A DNA stretch of 46,888 bases from Candidatus Latescibacterota bacterium (GTDB taxonomy: Bacteria; Krumholzibacteriota; Krumholzibacteriia; WVZY01): NCBI GenBank assembly GCA_020352495.1, contig CP070677.1, positions 3,536,421 through 3,583,308 on the forward strand. The letters are read 5' to 3'. Numbering within the stretch: position 1 is the stretch's first letter; each line of letters opens with the position of its first letter. Positions 25,142-36,042 of the stretch are shown piece after piece. A program made the position numbers and the translations under genes. Under the pieces are notes generated by a model, which saw only the letters and a program-made list of their open reading frames with translations, was not told the origin of the DNA and did no database searches.

Positions 25142-27547
25142 ATGCGTATTCTGCTTGCCGCTCTATTGTCAGTTTTGGTGGCGGTTTCCGTCTCGTATGA
25201 TTCTGCGGCGGACTCAACGGTCGAGTTGCTCTCGGATCGCCATTTCCACAGCCTGCGGGGAGAACCCATCGATCTGGACGATCACTGGAATACGGCGGGT
25301 CTTCTCGCTCATTTTGGAGAGATCCGCAGGGCGTATGATGTTCTTCGCAAAAGACCCTCCAACAAAACCAACGATCTGCAGGTTGAGCGCTTCCAGGCAA
25401 GACTTCTGACGGAAATAGGTCTCTACCGAAGATCGGACAGTCTCTTGGCCCTTCAGCCATATGTCGGTGAGATCCGCGGTTACTATCTCCACCATCTTCA
25501 TAGAGCGCGCCTGAACGTGCTGGTGGGGCGGTACGAACGCGCACTCGAAATACTCTCCGGACTGGAGGCGCTCGACAACCCGTCTTTCGAGCCCTACAAG
25601 GATCTGATTACGATCGAGGCGCTCCTTCGCACGGGGCGCGTAGGAGAAGCGTGCGACCTTGGGAAAAAGCGGTTGGCCGAAGGGATTCCACAGTCGTTGA
25701 CACCGGAGTTTGAAAAGCGGCTCTTGGAGGCGTACATCAATTCGGGTAGACACGCCGACGCGATCGAGTTCATAAGAGCGCTCAAAGCGAGACGGTCGAA
25801 GTGGTCCGTGCTAGCCCCCGTGATCGTCAGAGAAATCGACCTCTTGCTGATCCTCGGTCAGACGGTAGAGGCGGTCGAGGCGGCACTCGAGTTTGCCGAC
25901 GACGCGGGAACTCGATCTGTGGCGGCCGAGGCGATTGACAACGTGATAGCAAAAACACCAGCCGACTCGCTCGCTGACAACGCGTTGTTGAAATTCTCCA
26001 GTATTCTTCTGCGTCGCGGGCAACTCGAAGTTGTTGGCCAGTTGATGTCAGCTCTCGATGGGCGAGAGTTAGGGCCGAATCAACAGGAACAGAAACGTGT
26101 GCTGTTGGGGGAACTCTATTACCGGGAGAAACGGTACAGCAGAGCATTCGAGCTTTTTGCCGGGGAGTTCGAGAACCCCTCGTATGAACAAAGGGCGATG
26201 CTCTACCGTGCCCGTGTCCTACGCAAAACCGGTCAACCGGTTCGCTCGGCCGAGGCGTATGAGCAGTTCGCGTTGTCGCACCCATATGCCAAGAAAGCGG
26301 CGGAGGCACTCTATGTGGCCGCCAGTCTTCACTTCCGCTCCGGCGATAGCGATAGGTCACTGGAGATTCTCCAACGGGTCATCGAGACGTATCCCAATCG
26401 GCGTTACTCCAAACTCGCTACGCTCAAAACGTCGTCTTACTATCTCGATCGGAAAGAGTTTTCACGCGGGCTGAAGTTGTTAGAGGATGCCGTGGAGCGC
26501 AGCGGCCGTGACGATGAAGATCTTTTGTATTATCTGGCCGACGGTTACCGCAAGGCGGGCAAAAATGAAATGACGAAAAAGACGATGGAGGAGATCGAGG
26601 CATTGGATTCGATCTCGTTCTATCTGAACCCCTCGGTGGAAGCGGCGTATGTACAGCCGATCATTGCGAGCAATGGGGCCGTGGCTCTCACGGGCCCCGA
26701 CGGGCTCCTCGTGTTTTTGAAGCGCGTGTTCGAGGCGCGCGAGACCGCGTACGAGCGAATCCGATCAGTGCTGGACCCGCTGGGGGACACTACAGAGCTC
26801 CAACACGGCGCGGTGTATCTGGAGCGGGGACGTGGTTTTCTCGAAATGGGGTTCCGTGACTGGGCGGAGTTAGAGCTCAAGGCGCTCGAGCGAAGCGGGG
26901 CACTCACCCCTCGTCTTCATTTCGAGCTTGGCGTACTCTATGACGATTTTGCGATGCCGTGGAAAAGCGTGCGCTCGTTCCAACGGGTGTACTACTCGGT
27001 TCGTAGCGAAACACGCAAAGAACTCGAACCGTACTTCAGGGTTCTGATGTATCCCGTCCCGTATCCGTCACTCGTATTCGAAAACTGCGCCCGACACAAC
27101 ATGAGACCACATCTTGTGTATGCAATGATCCGCGAGGAGAGCCGTTTTGATTTCAAAGCGGTCTCACGTGCCGGTGCACTGGGTCTGATGCAGCTCATGC
27201 CCGCGACGGGTGAACAGGCGGCGGACGAGCTAGGGTTTCCCGAGGGGATTCACAAAAACCTTTTCTCTCCCGACATAAACCTCACTTTTGGTATCTGGTA
27301 CGCGTCACATCTGCTGGCGAGATCCAACGAAGATCCACTGATGATGTTGTCGGCATACAACGCCGGTTTTGGCAACGCCCGACGTTGGTTTGGGAACGGC
27401 GGCGATTCCAGTGCGGCCATAGACGCCGTTGAGCGAATCGATTATCGGGAAACCAAAGCCTACGTCAAAAGAATCGTTGAGTCCGCACGGGTTTACCACA
27501 GATTCTATTTCTCACCCGAAAACCGAGTGGGACAGTCGGTTCACTAA
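25142..27547 (+). CDS. Slt-type soluble lytic murein transglycosylase
   Basis: 801 residues. N-terminal signal peptide MRILLAALLSVLVAVSVSYD, a long alpha-solenoid of TPR-like repeats (about 40-620) and a C-terminal SLT domain (about 640-785) with catalytic Glu666 in IREESRFD, then GALGLMQLMPATG and LSAYNAGFGNARRW. The layout is that of Slt70, though longer. It cuts peptidoglycan glycan strands in the periplasm. The reading frame is open back into guaA, but the signal peptide fixes the start at ATG 25142. Second transglycosylase of the window; it sits alone between guaA and a long non-coding stretch. Confidence 0.93.
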   Translation: MRILLAALLSVLVAVSVSYDSAADSTVELLSDRHFHSLRGEPIDLDDHWNTAGLLAHFGEIRRAYDVLRKRPSNKTNDLQVERFQARLLTEIGLYRRSDSLLALQPYVGEIRGYYLHHLHRARLNVLVGRYERALEILSGLEALDNPSFEPYKDLITIEALLRTGRVGEACDLGKKRLAEGIPQSLTPEFEKRLLEAYINSGRHADAIEFIRALKARRSKWSVLAPVIVREIDLLLILGQTVEAVEAALEFADDAGTRSVAAEAIDNVIAKTPADSLADNALLKFSSILLRRGQLEVVGQLMSALDGRELGPNQQEQKRVLLGELYYREKRYSRAFELFAGEFENPSYEQRAMLYRARVLRKTGQPVRSAEAYEQFALSHPYAKKAAEALYVAASLHFRSGDSDRSLEILQRVIETYPNRRYSKLATLKTSSYYLDRKEFSRGLKLLEDAVERSGRDDEDLLYYLADGYRKAGKNEMTKKTMEEIEALDSISFYLNPSVEAAYVQPIIASNGAVALTGPDGLLVFLKRVFEARETAYERIRSVLDPLGDTTELQHGAVYLERGRGFLEMGFRDWAELELKALERSGALTPRLHFELGVLYDDFAMPWKSVRSFQRVYYSVRSETRKELEPYFRVLMYPVPYPSLVFENCARHNMRPHLVYAMIREESRFDFKAVSRAGALGLMQLMPATGEQAADELGFPEGIHKNLFSPDINLTFGIWYASHLLARSNEDPLMMLSAYNAGFGNARRWFGNGGDSSAAIDAVERIDYRETKAYVKRIVESARVYHRFYFSPENRVGQSVH

Positions 27548-27847
27548 CCCGTTACGTCAACTCCTGTGGCGTTGGAAGCGATTCGTGAGATGCGGACGAC
27601 GGACGTTTTTTGGCGTGTCCGCGCATAGCCGGGATGCACGCCTTACGGCGCGTGAGGCTCGCCCGCTTCACAGGAAAGACGCCGCGAAACGTCGTTGGCC
27701 TGTGGCTTTCCTTTGCAAATTGCCAGCACACCGGGCTTGGGCAAGTCTCGCGACGGTCACCCGGGAGCCGTTGGCATCCCTCGCCACACGACGACCTGCC
27801 GTTGGCCGGATCAGCCCTATAAGACAAGTATTCGTTCACTCGGATGG

Positions 27848-27866
27848 GGAGGTCATCCTGACCTCC
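27848..27866. repeat. perfect 8-bp inverted repeat (GGAGGTCA-TCC-TGACCTCC)
   Basis: Arms 27848-27855 and 27859-27866 match without mismatch around a three-base loop. It is not followed by a T-run, so it is not an intrinsic terminator. It may be a protein-binding dyad or an RNA hairpin. Confidence 0.5.
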
Positions 27867-28007
27867 AAGCGAACCCATACCAATCACTATCACGTAAGTG
27901 ACTGTGTTGGAGCGTCTTACGGCGTATCCCTGAGCGCTGGCGCCTGCCCCACGCACGCCGTGGCTTGGCCTTGATATTGCTACGCTCCTCCTGTTTGGTG
28001 CGGGGAT

Positions 28008-28059
28008 TCACGGGTGCGGCCCAACCCGTGATGGATTGGTAATCGGGAAACCACCAATC
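28008..28059 (+). other. two tandem RNA-type hairpins upstream of the TPR gene
   Basis: First: TCACGGGT (28008-28015), loop of eight, ACCCGTGA (28024-28031). Second: GATTGGT (28034-28040), loop of 12, ACCAATC (28053-28059). The CCCG of the first 3' arm could instead pair with CGGG at 28044-28047, so alternative folds exist. They end about 120 bases before the TPR gene start. Confidence 0.4.
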
Positions 28060-28177
28060 TCGCGCAGGCGGTCCGGGGGGCGGCACAACGGTTGCTGCAT
28101 CCGCCCTGACGCCAAGAAACATTCCGAGCCAGAGCGGGTTGCGGACGATTTCACGCTTTTTAGGTTGGGGGCAGATC

Positions 28178-29116
28178 ATGTTTCTCAAGCGATTCTTTAG
28201 TTTCATCCCAAAGAATGATTATTCGCGTGCGTTGGATTTGTTCAACGAAGGTCACTATCGGAAAGCCCTGAGGATGTTCGAGGATCTTCTGACCCGGCAG
28301 GGAGGCGACGAGGAGTTGGACATTGCGACGATTCAGCTTTTTGCCTGCGAATCCCATGTGGCGCTTAGCAAGGAACGATTGAATGACGGAAGACTGGACG
28401 AGGCGATCGATGAAATGACGAAAGCCGTCGAGTTGAAGCCAAATTTCGCGGATTTGCGGTACAACCTGGGAAATCTCCAGGTGGACGCGTCGAGGTTCGA
28501 CGACGCGAGGGAACAGTTCGAACAGGCCCTGCGAATCAACCCGAAGTTCTTCAAGGCCCGAATCAACCTGGCCAGGGCACTCCACACCATGGGTCTGGTG
28601 GAACCGGCGACAAAGGAGTTGGACGAGGCAAAAGGGGACTGCCCGAATTTCTACAAAGAGAATCTCGATCGTTTGATTCAAATGGTCCGGATGGGTGACG
28701 ACGGTGATACGGTGGAGGCGGCGTTCCGCGAGATCCTAGAAGACCGCCCCAGCTCGGCCCAGGTCCGTCGCGAGATCGCGATCGAGGCGATCCAAAACGG
28801 CGAGTACGGAGAGGCGATTCGTGAACTCAAAAAATCGATCGCAGTGAATCCGGACTATCCCGATCTTCACAACTATTTGGGAATCGCGTACGGCAACAGC
28901 GGCATGGTGGACGATTCGATAGAGGAGTTCGAGACCGCCCTGAAAATCAACCCGTACTATCTCAAAGCGCGTCTCAATTTGGCGTTGGCGTTGTATGACC
29001 AGGGGCGTTTCACAGAGGCGAGGGAGCACATCGAGAGGGTTCTGAGCGTGCAGCCCGAAAACCAGCTCGCCCTCAACCTCCTCGCGGAGCTGAGAGAAAT
29101 AGCGGACAGGAAGTAA
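28178..29116 (+). CDS. cytoplasmic TPR-repeat protein
   Basis: 312 residues from ATG 28178 with GGGG seven bases upstream; the frame stays open 13 codons earlier. No signal peptide or membrane segment. At least six tetratricopeptide repeats, for example ELKPNFADLRYNLGNLQVDA and VNPDYPDLHNYLGIAYGNSG, each ending in the expected alternating helices. TPR arrays hold partners together; the partner is unknown. The gene lies five bases before a J-domain/TPR gene, so the two products may act with a DnaK-type chaperone. No enzymatic motif is visible. Confidence 0.88.
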   Translation: MFLKRFFSFIPKNDYSRALDLFNEGHYRKALRMFEDLLTRQGGDEELDIATIQLFACESHVALSKERLNDGRLDEAIDEMTKAVELKPNFADLRYNLGNLQVDASRFDDAREQFEQALRINPKFFKARINLARALHTMGLVEPATKELDEAKGDCPNFYKENLDRLIQMVRMGDDGDTVEAAFREILEDRPSSAQVRREIAIEAIQNGEYGEAIRELKKSIAVNPDYPDLHNYLGIAYGNSGMVDDSIEEFETALKINPYYLKARLNLALALYDQGRFTEAREHIERVLSVQPENQLALNLLAELREIADRK

Positions 29117-29121
29117 CCCGC

Positions 29122-29841
29122 ATGCGAATGAACGAAGAATTCGTCGACTACTACCAGGTGCTCCGGATCTGGCCGACGGCCTCGGATGACGCGATAAAAA
29201 AGGCCTATTTCAATATGGCCAAGCTCTTCCACCCGGACGTTGCAGGGAAATCGGGAGACGGCAAAAACGGGGATGCTGAGGCGGATGTGGACTTCAAACT
29301 GATCAACGAAGCGTACGCGATTCTGAGCGATCCGGTCAAAAGGCGAGAATACGACGAAGAGCTCAAGAGATGGGGGCCAAGGGACCGGCGCTGGTCCGCG
29401 AAGGAAGCCGACAAACGCTCCGGTCAGCTAGCGTTCGAACAGGCCCGGACCGCTATGAAACACAACCGATACGACAAGGCTGTGGTGCTGCTCAAGAGCG
29501 CCATCAAATACGATGACACAAACGCCGCGTACCACAGCTGGTACGGTTTTGCGCTCGGGGCGTTGAGCACGAGGCTCCACGAGGCCAGGGACGCGTGCAA
29601 AAAGGCGTTGGAAATGGAGTTCTATAACGCCGATTTTCATGCCAACCTCGGTTATGTCTACCACCAGGCCGGTCTGAAAAGCACCGCGGAAGAGAGCTTC
29701 CGGGAGGCTCTCAAATGGGATCCCGATCACGCGCTCGCGCTGAAGTACTTGAACAACAACAAGAAAAGTCAGGGCGGCGGTTTTCTCAAGGGCCTTCGTT
29801 CGCTGATCGGTCTTGACTCCCCCCCAAGGACGGCCTTGTAG
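29122..29841 (+). CDS. DnaJ-domain protein with C-terminal TPR repeats
   Basis: 239 residues. N-terminal J domain (about 8-80) with the essential His-Pro-Asp at residues 37-39 (AKLFHPDVAG) and NEAYAILSDPVKRREYD; a short acidic insertion (SGDGKNGDAEADVD) widens the loop after HPD. About 95-215 forms three TPR-like repeats (HNRYDKAVVLLKSAIKYDD and FHANLGYVYHQAGLKSTAEE). The G/F and zinc-finger regions of true DnaJ are absent, so this is a class III J protein that would stimulate a DnaK at a specific site. ATG 29122 with GGAAG eight bases upstream. Five bases after the TPR gene: same operon. Confidence 0.9.
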   Translation: MRMNEEFVDYYQVLRIWPTASDDAIKKAYFNMAKLFHPDVAGKSGDGKNGDAEADVDFKLINEAYAILSDPVKRREYDEELKRWGPRDRRWSAKEADKRSGQLAFEQARTAMKHNRYDKAVVLLKSAIKYDDTNAAYHSWYGFALGALSTRLHEARDACKKALEMEFYNADFHANLGYVYHQAGLKSTAEESFREALKWDPDHALALKYLNNNKKSQGGGFLKGLRSLIGLDSPPRTAL

Positions 29842-29898
29842 TGACGGGCCGCCGGGAGAAACCGGACCTCGGTACCGTCCGTTTGATCAAAACTTGAG

Positions 29899-29927
29899 TT
29901 GACAGCCAAAACCTCGTCTGCTTAGAT
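29899..29927 (+). promoter_or_regulatory. sigma70-type promoter of the membrane-propeller gene
   Basis: TTGACA (29899-29904), exactly 17 bases, TTAGAT (29922-29927). The ATG at 29932 lies only four bases after the -10 box, so transcription should begin at or just inside it, giving a leaderless mRNA, unless ATG 29953 is used. Confidence 0.55.
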
Positions 29928-29931
29928 TCGT

Positions 29932-31878
29932 ATGGCCAATCCACCCATTGCCATGCGAAAAGAGCTCACTTTTTACCCTGAGACAGAACGAACCCGCGAC
30001 TTGGTCTATTCGGAGCAATCGAGCTGCGATCGCAGCCTTCATCTGCTCCTCCAGGACAATACCATCGTTCCGTACGAATTCCTTCTCAAGACCTATCGGG
30101 AAATCGTGACACGGTATCTCTCATCGGCGAAGCTCGATCGACCCCGGACGTTCATCGAAGAGCTCGTCGTTTGTTTGGAGGAAATGTCACGTGCTTCGAA
30201 CATCAGTCTCGACGATTTGAAGGGGATGGGGTTTCATCTGCTTCTCCGGAGCGCCGATGGTGTTCATCTGTTGACACTCAACGACCGCGACGTTCATGTA
30301 TGTTCGGACGGAGAGATGATCTCTCTCGCCGAGATCGAAATAGCGGCGGTAGAGCGTCTGCGTATTGGGGAGGATGGATTTCAAACAGAGTTGTTTGCGC
30401 ATCGGCTCCGAGATCTGTTTGTGCTTTTTCGATTAGAGACGGACTACCTTCATGACAGAGATATCGCGCTTGGATGCCGAGAACAAGAGAAGGGGGCGGT
30501 GCTCGAAGTGCTCTCCGATCCGGCGTGGTCGCAGTTTGGCGTCACGGGGTCACAACAGGCACCCCAGTCAATCAAATCGAAGTTCATATCCCGACGCATT
30601 CTCGTGGTCGGGTTTGAGGCGGCCCCCTTGCCCGCGGAACCGATCATTGGGTCGGCCAATTACCATTGGGGAGCGGGGACCGGTGGAAACAAGCGTAGAC
30701 GTGGGATGGTGATCGGGTTGGCTGCGGCTGCGGTGGCCGTTCTGATCGGGATTTTGTGGATCGGGGAGTTCTTTTTGCCCACCGATGTGAGCAATAATAC
30801 GGATCCGGAGATGATTGCGGCGGAGGGGCCGGATCGTCTGACGTCTGGTAACGACTCGCCCTCAACAGTTCAGGCAACCGCTGATGGTGAGGAGAGGGTT
30901 GTGCTGGCGGAGCGTTGGAAAAACACGTACGAGGATCAAGTGACATCGTCACCGGTCGTCTATAGAGACTGGGTAATCTTTGGGTGCCGCGATGGTAACG
31001 TGTATTCGCTGGAGAGAGGGTCGGGTGAAACGTTTTGGAAATTCCCGGCGTCGGCCGGTGTGGGAGCATCCCCCGTCATATACGAGGACAACGTTATCGT
31101 GGCGGATTACAATGGGAACGTGTATTGCGTTCACGCAGGCACCGGAAAACAAGTCTGGAGCCGCAAGTTGCCGATGAAGATCGTGAGCACACCGCACGTC
31201 TCGGGGGACAGGGTGGTGATCGGCTGTTACGATGAGTACGCGTACTGTCTTTCCCCGCGTAACGGCGACATATTGTGGAAGCGAAAAACAAAAGGTCTGA
31301 TCCGGGGGTCGGCGGTGGCTGGCGGTGGCCTTTTTGTTGTGCCCTCGTATGATGGGTACGTCTACGCGCTGGCCGGGGCGACGGGGCAGATCGAGTGGCG
31401 CGCGAACCTCGGCGGGAGCATTGCCGGCACACCCGCGGTGGGAACCAACACCATCGTGGCGGGGGCGCCGGATGGGACGGTCTATGCGATCGAACCGCAG
31501 ACGGGAACGAGAACGTGGTGGTATACGACGGGGGCGGCGGTCAAGTCGTCGATCGCCATCGCATCGGGAGGTGTATTTGTGGGGTCGAACGACTCGCATA
31601 TATACCGTCTGAACCTTGCTGATGGTTCCCTCGTTTGGAAGTACAAGACGGGGGACGTCGTTCTTTCGAAACCTCATGTCAAGGATGGCGTAGTTTACGT
31701 GGGTTCATACGACGGGTTCATCTACGCTCTGGACGCGGCAACGGGCGCCCTTCGCGACAAGTTTGATACCGGGGGGGCCATCTTTTCTTCGCCAGCCGTG
31801 GATGATGAACACGTGTATTTTGGCAACAATCGTGGCGATTTTACTTGTTTGACATATCATGCAAAAAAGAGCTCTTGA
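29932..31878 (+). CDS. membrane-anchored eight-repeat PQQ-type beta-propeller with cytoplasmic N-domain
   Basis: 648 residues. Residues 1-245 form a cytoplasmic domain with a layout loosely like a PP2C phosphatase (SLHLLLQDNTIVPYEF, then MGFHLLLRSADGVHLLTLND and later DGEMISL) but no PP2C metal-binding motif; I infer a degenerate or unrelated fold. A basic patch (NKRRRG) and one transmembrane helix (about 259-281) follow, then a linker and eight repeats of about 40 residues (325-645), each like SSPVVYRDWVIFGCRDGNVY ending in W-K, the PQQ/BamB propeller pattern. The propeller should lie in the periplasm. No catalytic residues of quinoprotein dehydrogenases are evident, so it probably senses or scaffolds. 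It lies 90 bases after the J-domain gene with its own promoter. A start at ATG 29953 is possible. Confidence 0.8.
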   Translation: MANPPIAMRKELTFYPETERTRDLVYSEQSSCDRSLHLLLQDNTIVPYEFLLKTYREIVTRYLSSAKLDRPRTFIEELVVCLEEMSRASNISLDDLKGMGFHLLLRSADGVHLLTLNDRDVHVCSDGEMISLAEIEIAAVERLRIGEDGFQTELFAHRLRDLFVLFRLETDYLHDRDIALGCREQEKGAVLEVLSDPAWSQFGVTGSQQAPQSIKSKFISRRILVVGFEAAPLPAEPIIGSANYHWGAGTGGNKRRRGMVIGLAAAAVAVLIGILWIGEFFLPTDVSNNTDPEMIAAEGPDRLTSGNDSPSTVQATADGEERVVLAERWKNTYEDQVTSSPVVYRDWVIFGCRDGNVYSLERGSGETFWKFPASAGVGASPVIYEDNVIVADYNGNVYCVHAGTGKQVWSRKLPMKIVSTPHVSGDRVVIGCYDEYAYCLSPRNGDILWKRKTKGLIRGSAVAGGGLFVVPSYDGYVYALAGATGQIEWRANLGGSIAGTPAVGTNTIVAGAPDGTVYAIEPQTGTRTWWYTTGAAVKSSIAIASGGVFVGSNDSHIYRLNLADGSLVWKYKTGDVVLSKPHVKDGVVYVGSYDGFIYALDAATGALRDKFDTGGAIFSSPAVDDEHVYFGNNRGDFTCLTYHAKKSS

Positions 31879-31985
31879 TCTCTTCCTCGCGATATACTCT
31901 CATCCCGGCGTTCACACGCAAGGGCCTCTCGAGCTAAAGCCCACCCACAACCATTCAACCACATTGGTCAAGGAGGATGTAGAAG

Positions 31986-32186
31986 ATGCCCAGAGGCATT
32001 ATCAAATTCTTCAATGACACAAAGGGTTACGGATTTATCGAAAGCGACGAAAAGGATAGTCTTTTTGTCCACCATTCCTCCATCAAGCAGGGCGGTTACA
32101 AGACGTTGAAGGAGGGTCAGGAGGTCTGGTTCGATATCAAACACAGTCAACGCGGTTTGGAGGCCGTGAACGTCCACAAGATATAG
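31986..32186 (+). CDS. cold-shock domain protein (CspA family)
   Basis: 66 residues, a single cold-shock domain. Starts MPRGIIKFFNDTKGYGFIES, carrying RNP1 (KGYGFIES), and has RNP2-like LFVHHSSI; the rest matches KTLKEGQEVWFDI and ends AVNVHKI. Binds single-stranded RNA and DNA and melts RNA structure. It has a strong ribosome site (AAGGAGG) ten bases before the ATG and a leader of up to 100 bases; no promoter stands out. Two hairpins follow the stop. Confidence 0.95.
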   Translation: MPRGIIKFFNDTKGYGFIESDEKDSLFVHHSSIKQGGYKTLKEGQEVWFDIKHSQRGLEAVNVHKI

Positions 32187-32202
32187 CCCCACCCACCCGC
32201 AT

Positions 32203-32244
32203 CCCTCGATCCTTCGGAGGGCTCCCTGGCGAGCGGGCTCGCTC
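32203..32244 (+). terminator. two hairpins after the cold-shock gene
   Basis: CCCTC/GAGGG (32203-32207 with 32217-32221) and GAGCG-GGCT-CGCTC (32231-32244), just before the secA promoter. No T-run follows, so termination is inferred from position. Confidence 0.3.
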
Positions 32245-32254
32245 GACCGACCTC

Positions 32255-32283
32255 TTGCCAAACGTGGCGATTTTTGTTAGTTT
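32255..32283 (+). promoter_or_regulatory. sigma70-type promoter of secA
   Basis: TTGCCA (32255-32260), 17 bases, TAGTTT (32278-32283), 28 bases before the secA ATG. The -10 box is the same as at the HU gene (TTAGTTT). Confidence 0.5.
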
Positions 32284-32310
32284 GCATGCGTCGCAGGCGT
32301 AAAAAAGGCC

Positions 32311-35364
<3,054 letters not shown>

Positions 35365-35426
35365 GCGCGACCGTCCACGTCCTTCTCCCGCAAGTCGTCA
35401 GCCTCCGACAAACCGAAAAATAAGGA

Positions 35427-35456
35427 TTGCATCGTCGCCCGTAGAGGGTTTATGTT
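35427..35456 (+). promoter_or_regulatory. probable promoter of smg-topA
   Basis: TTGCAT (35427-35432), 18 bases, TATGTT (35451-35456), about 60 bases before the smg start. Confidence 0.4.
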
Positions 35457-35513
35457 CGTATGCCCAACTGCGCTAGCACGAGATTTGCATGACACGGCCC
35501 AGAGGGCATCATT

Positions 35514-35969
35514 ATGGTAAGCCGATTAATGGATCTGTTGGTTCTGGTGGCAGAACTCAGCCAAAACAGTGGCAAATCGTTCAGGGAACTGGACGAAGAG
35601 TTGGTCCATCTTGGCTACTCTGCCGAGGAAATCGAGCAGGCGTTTGTCTGGATCTCGTCGCAGTGGCACCTGCCCGAGGAGACCGGTGGCCGTAGTCCGG
35701 TCAAAATGAGCCACCGGGTATTGAGTCCGTGGGAATCAATGTGTATCGATGCCGATTCGTACGGATATTTGCTACGGCTTCAAAACCTAGGTATCATCGA
35801 TGTCGAACAGTTCGAGAAGATCATTACACGGATCCTTCCGGTCGGTGGAGAGAAGATCGCGCTTGGAGAGTTCAAGACTCTGGTGGGCTCGGTGCTCTTC
35901 AATCTTCAGCCGGATGAGCCGGATGACGAACTGCTTGATGAATTCGGTGAGACGAATCAGTTAACGTAG
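35514..35969 (+). CDS. smg: Smg family protein (DUF494)
   Basis: 151 residues. Matches Smg in length and pattern: helical N-terminus MDLLVLVAELSQNSGKSFRE, HLGYSAEEIEQAFVWISSQ, then SPWESMCIDADSYGYLLRLQ and VLFNLQPDEPDDELLDEF near the C-terminus. The biochemical role of Smg is unknown; its gene is often next to topA or dprA, as here. The start may be ATG 35514 or ATG 35526; neither has a clear ribosome site. Confidence 0.88.
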   Translation: MVSRLMDLLVLVAELSQNSGKSFRELDEELVHLGYSAEEIEQAFVWISSQWHLPEETGGRSPVKMSHRVLSPWESMCIDADSYGYLLRLQNLGIIDVEQFEKIITRILPVGGEKIALGEFKTLVGSVLFNLQPDEPDDELLDEFGETNQLT

Positions 35970-36004
35970 TCTAACTACACGCCCTACAGAATTGAAACTT
36001 GACC

Positions 36005-36024
36005 CGCAAGTGCCTCGGCTTGCG
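36005..36024 (+). terminator. hairpin in the smg-topA gap
   Basis: CGCAAG (36005-36010), loop of eight, CTTGCG (36019-36024), followed by TGTCGTTTTA. It sits 18 bases before the topA ATG and could act as a weak terminator or attenuator between smg and topA. Confidence 0.3.
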
Positions 36025-36042
36025 TGTCGTTTTATAGAGACA

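Larger units (their letters stand above)
27548..28177. other. 630-base non-coding stretch rich in inverted repeats
   Basis: The open frames on both strands show no family pattern or good start context, so I call no gene here. Inverted repeats are dense: GCGGAC/GTCCGC (27592-27597 with 27617-27622), a perfect 8-bp stem at 27848-27866, and two adjacent hairpins at 28008-28059. The word CTTACGGCG occurs twice (about 27640 and 27916). This may be a structured RNA or the leader of the TPR gene that follows. No CCA-ended tRNA-like end and no RNase P core was recognised. Confidence 0.4.

Noticed and set aside
27429..27974. Open frames overlapping the end of the Slt gene and the following gap, on both strands
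   Set aside because: Arg-rich translations without family signal; the strong inverted repeats suggest non-coding DNA.
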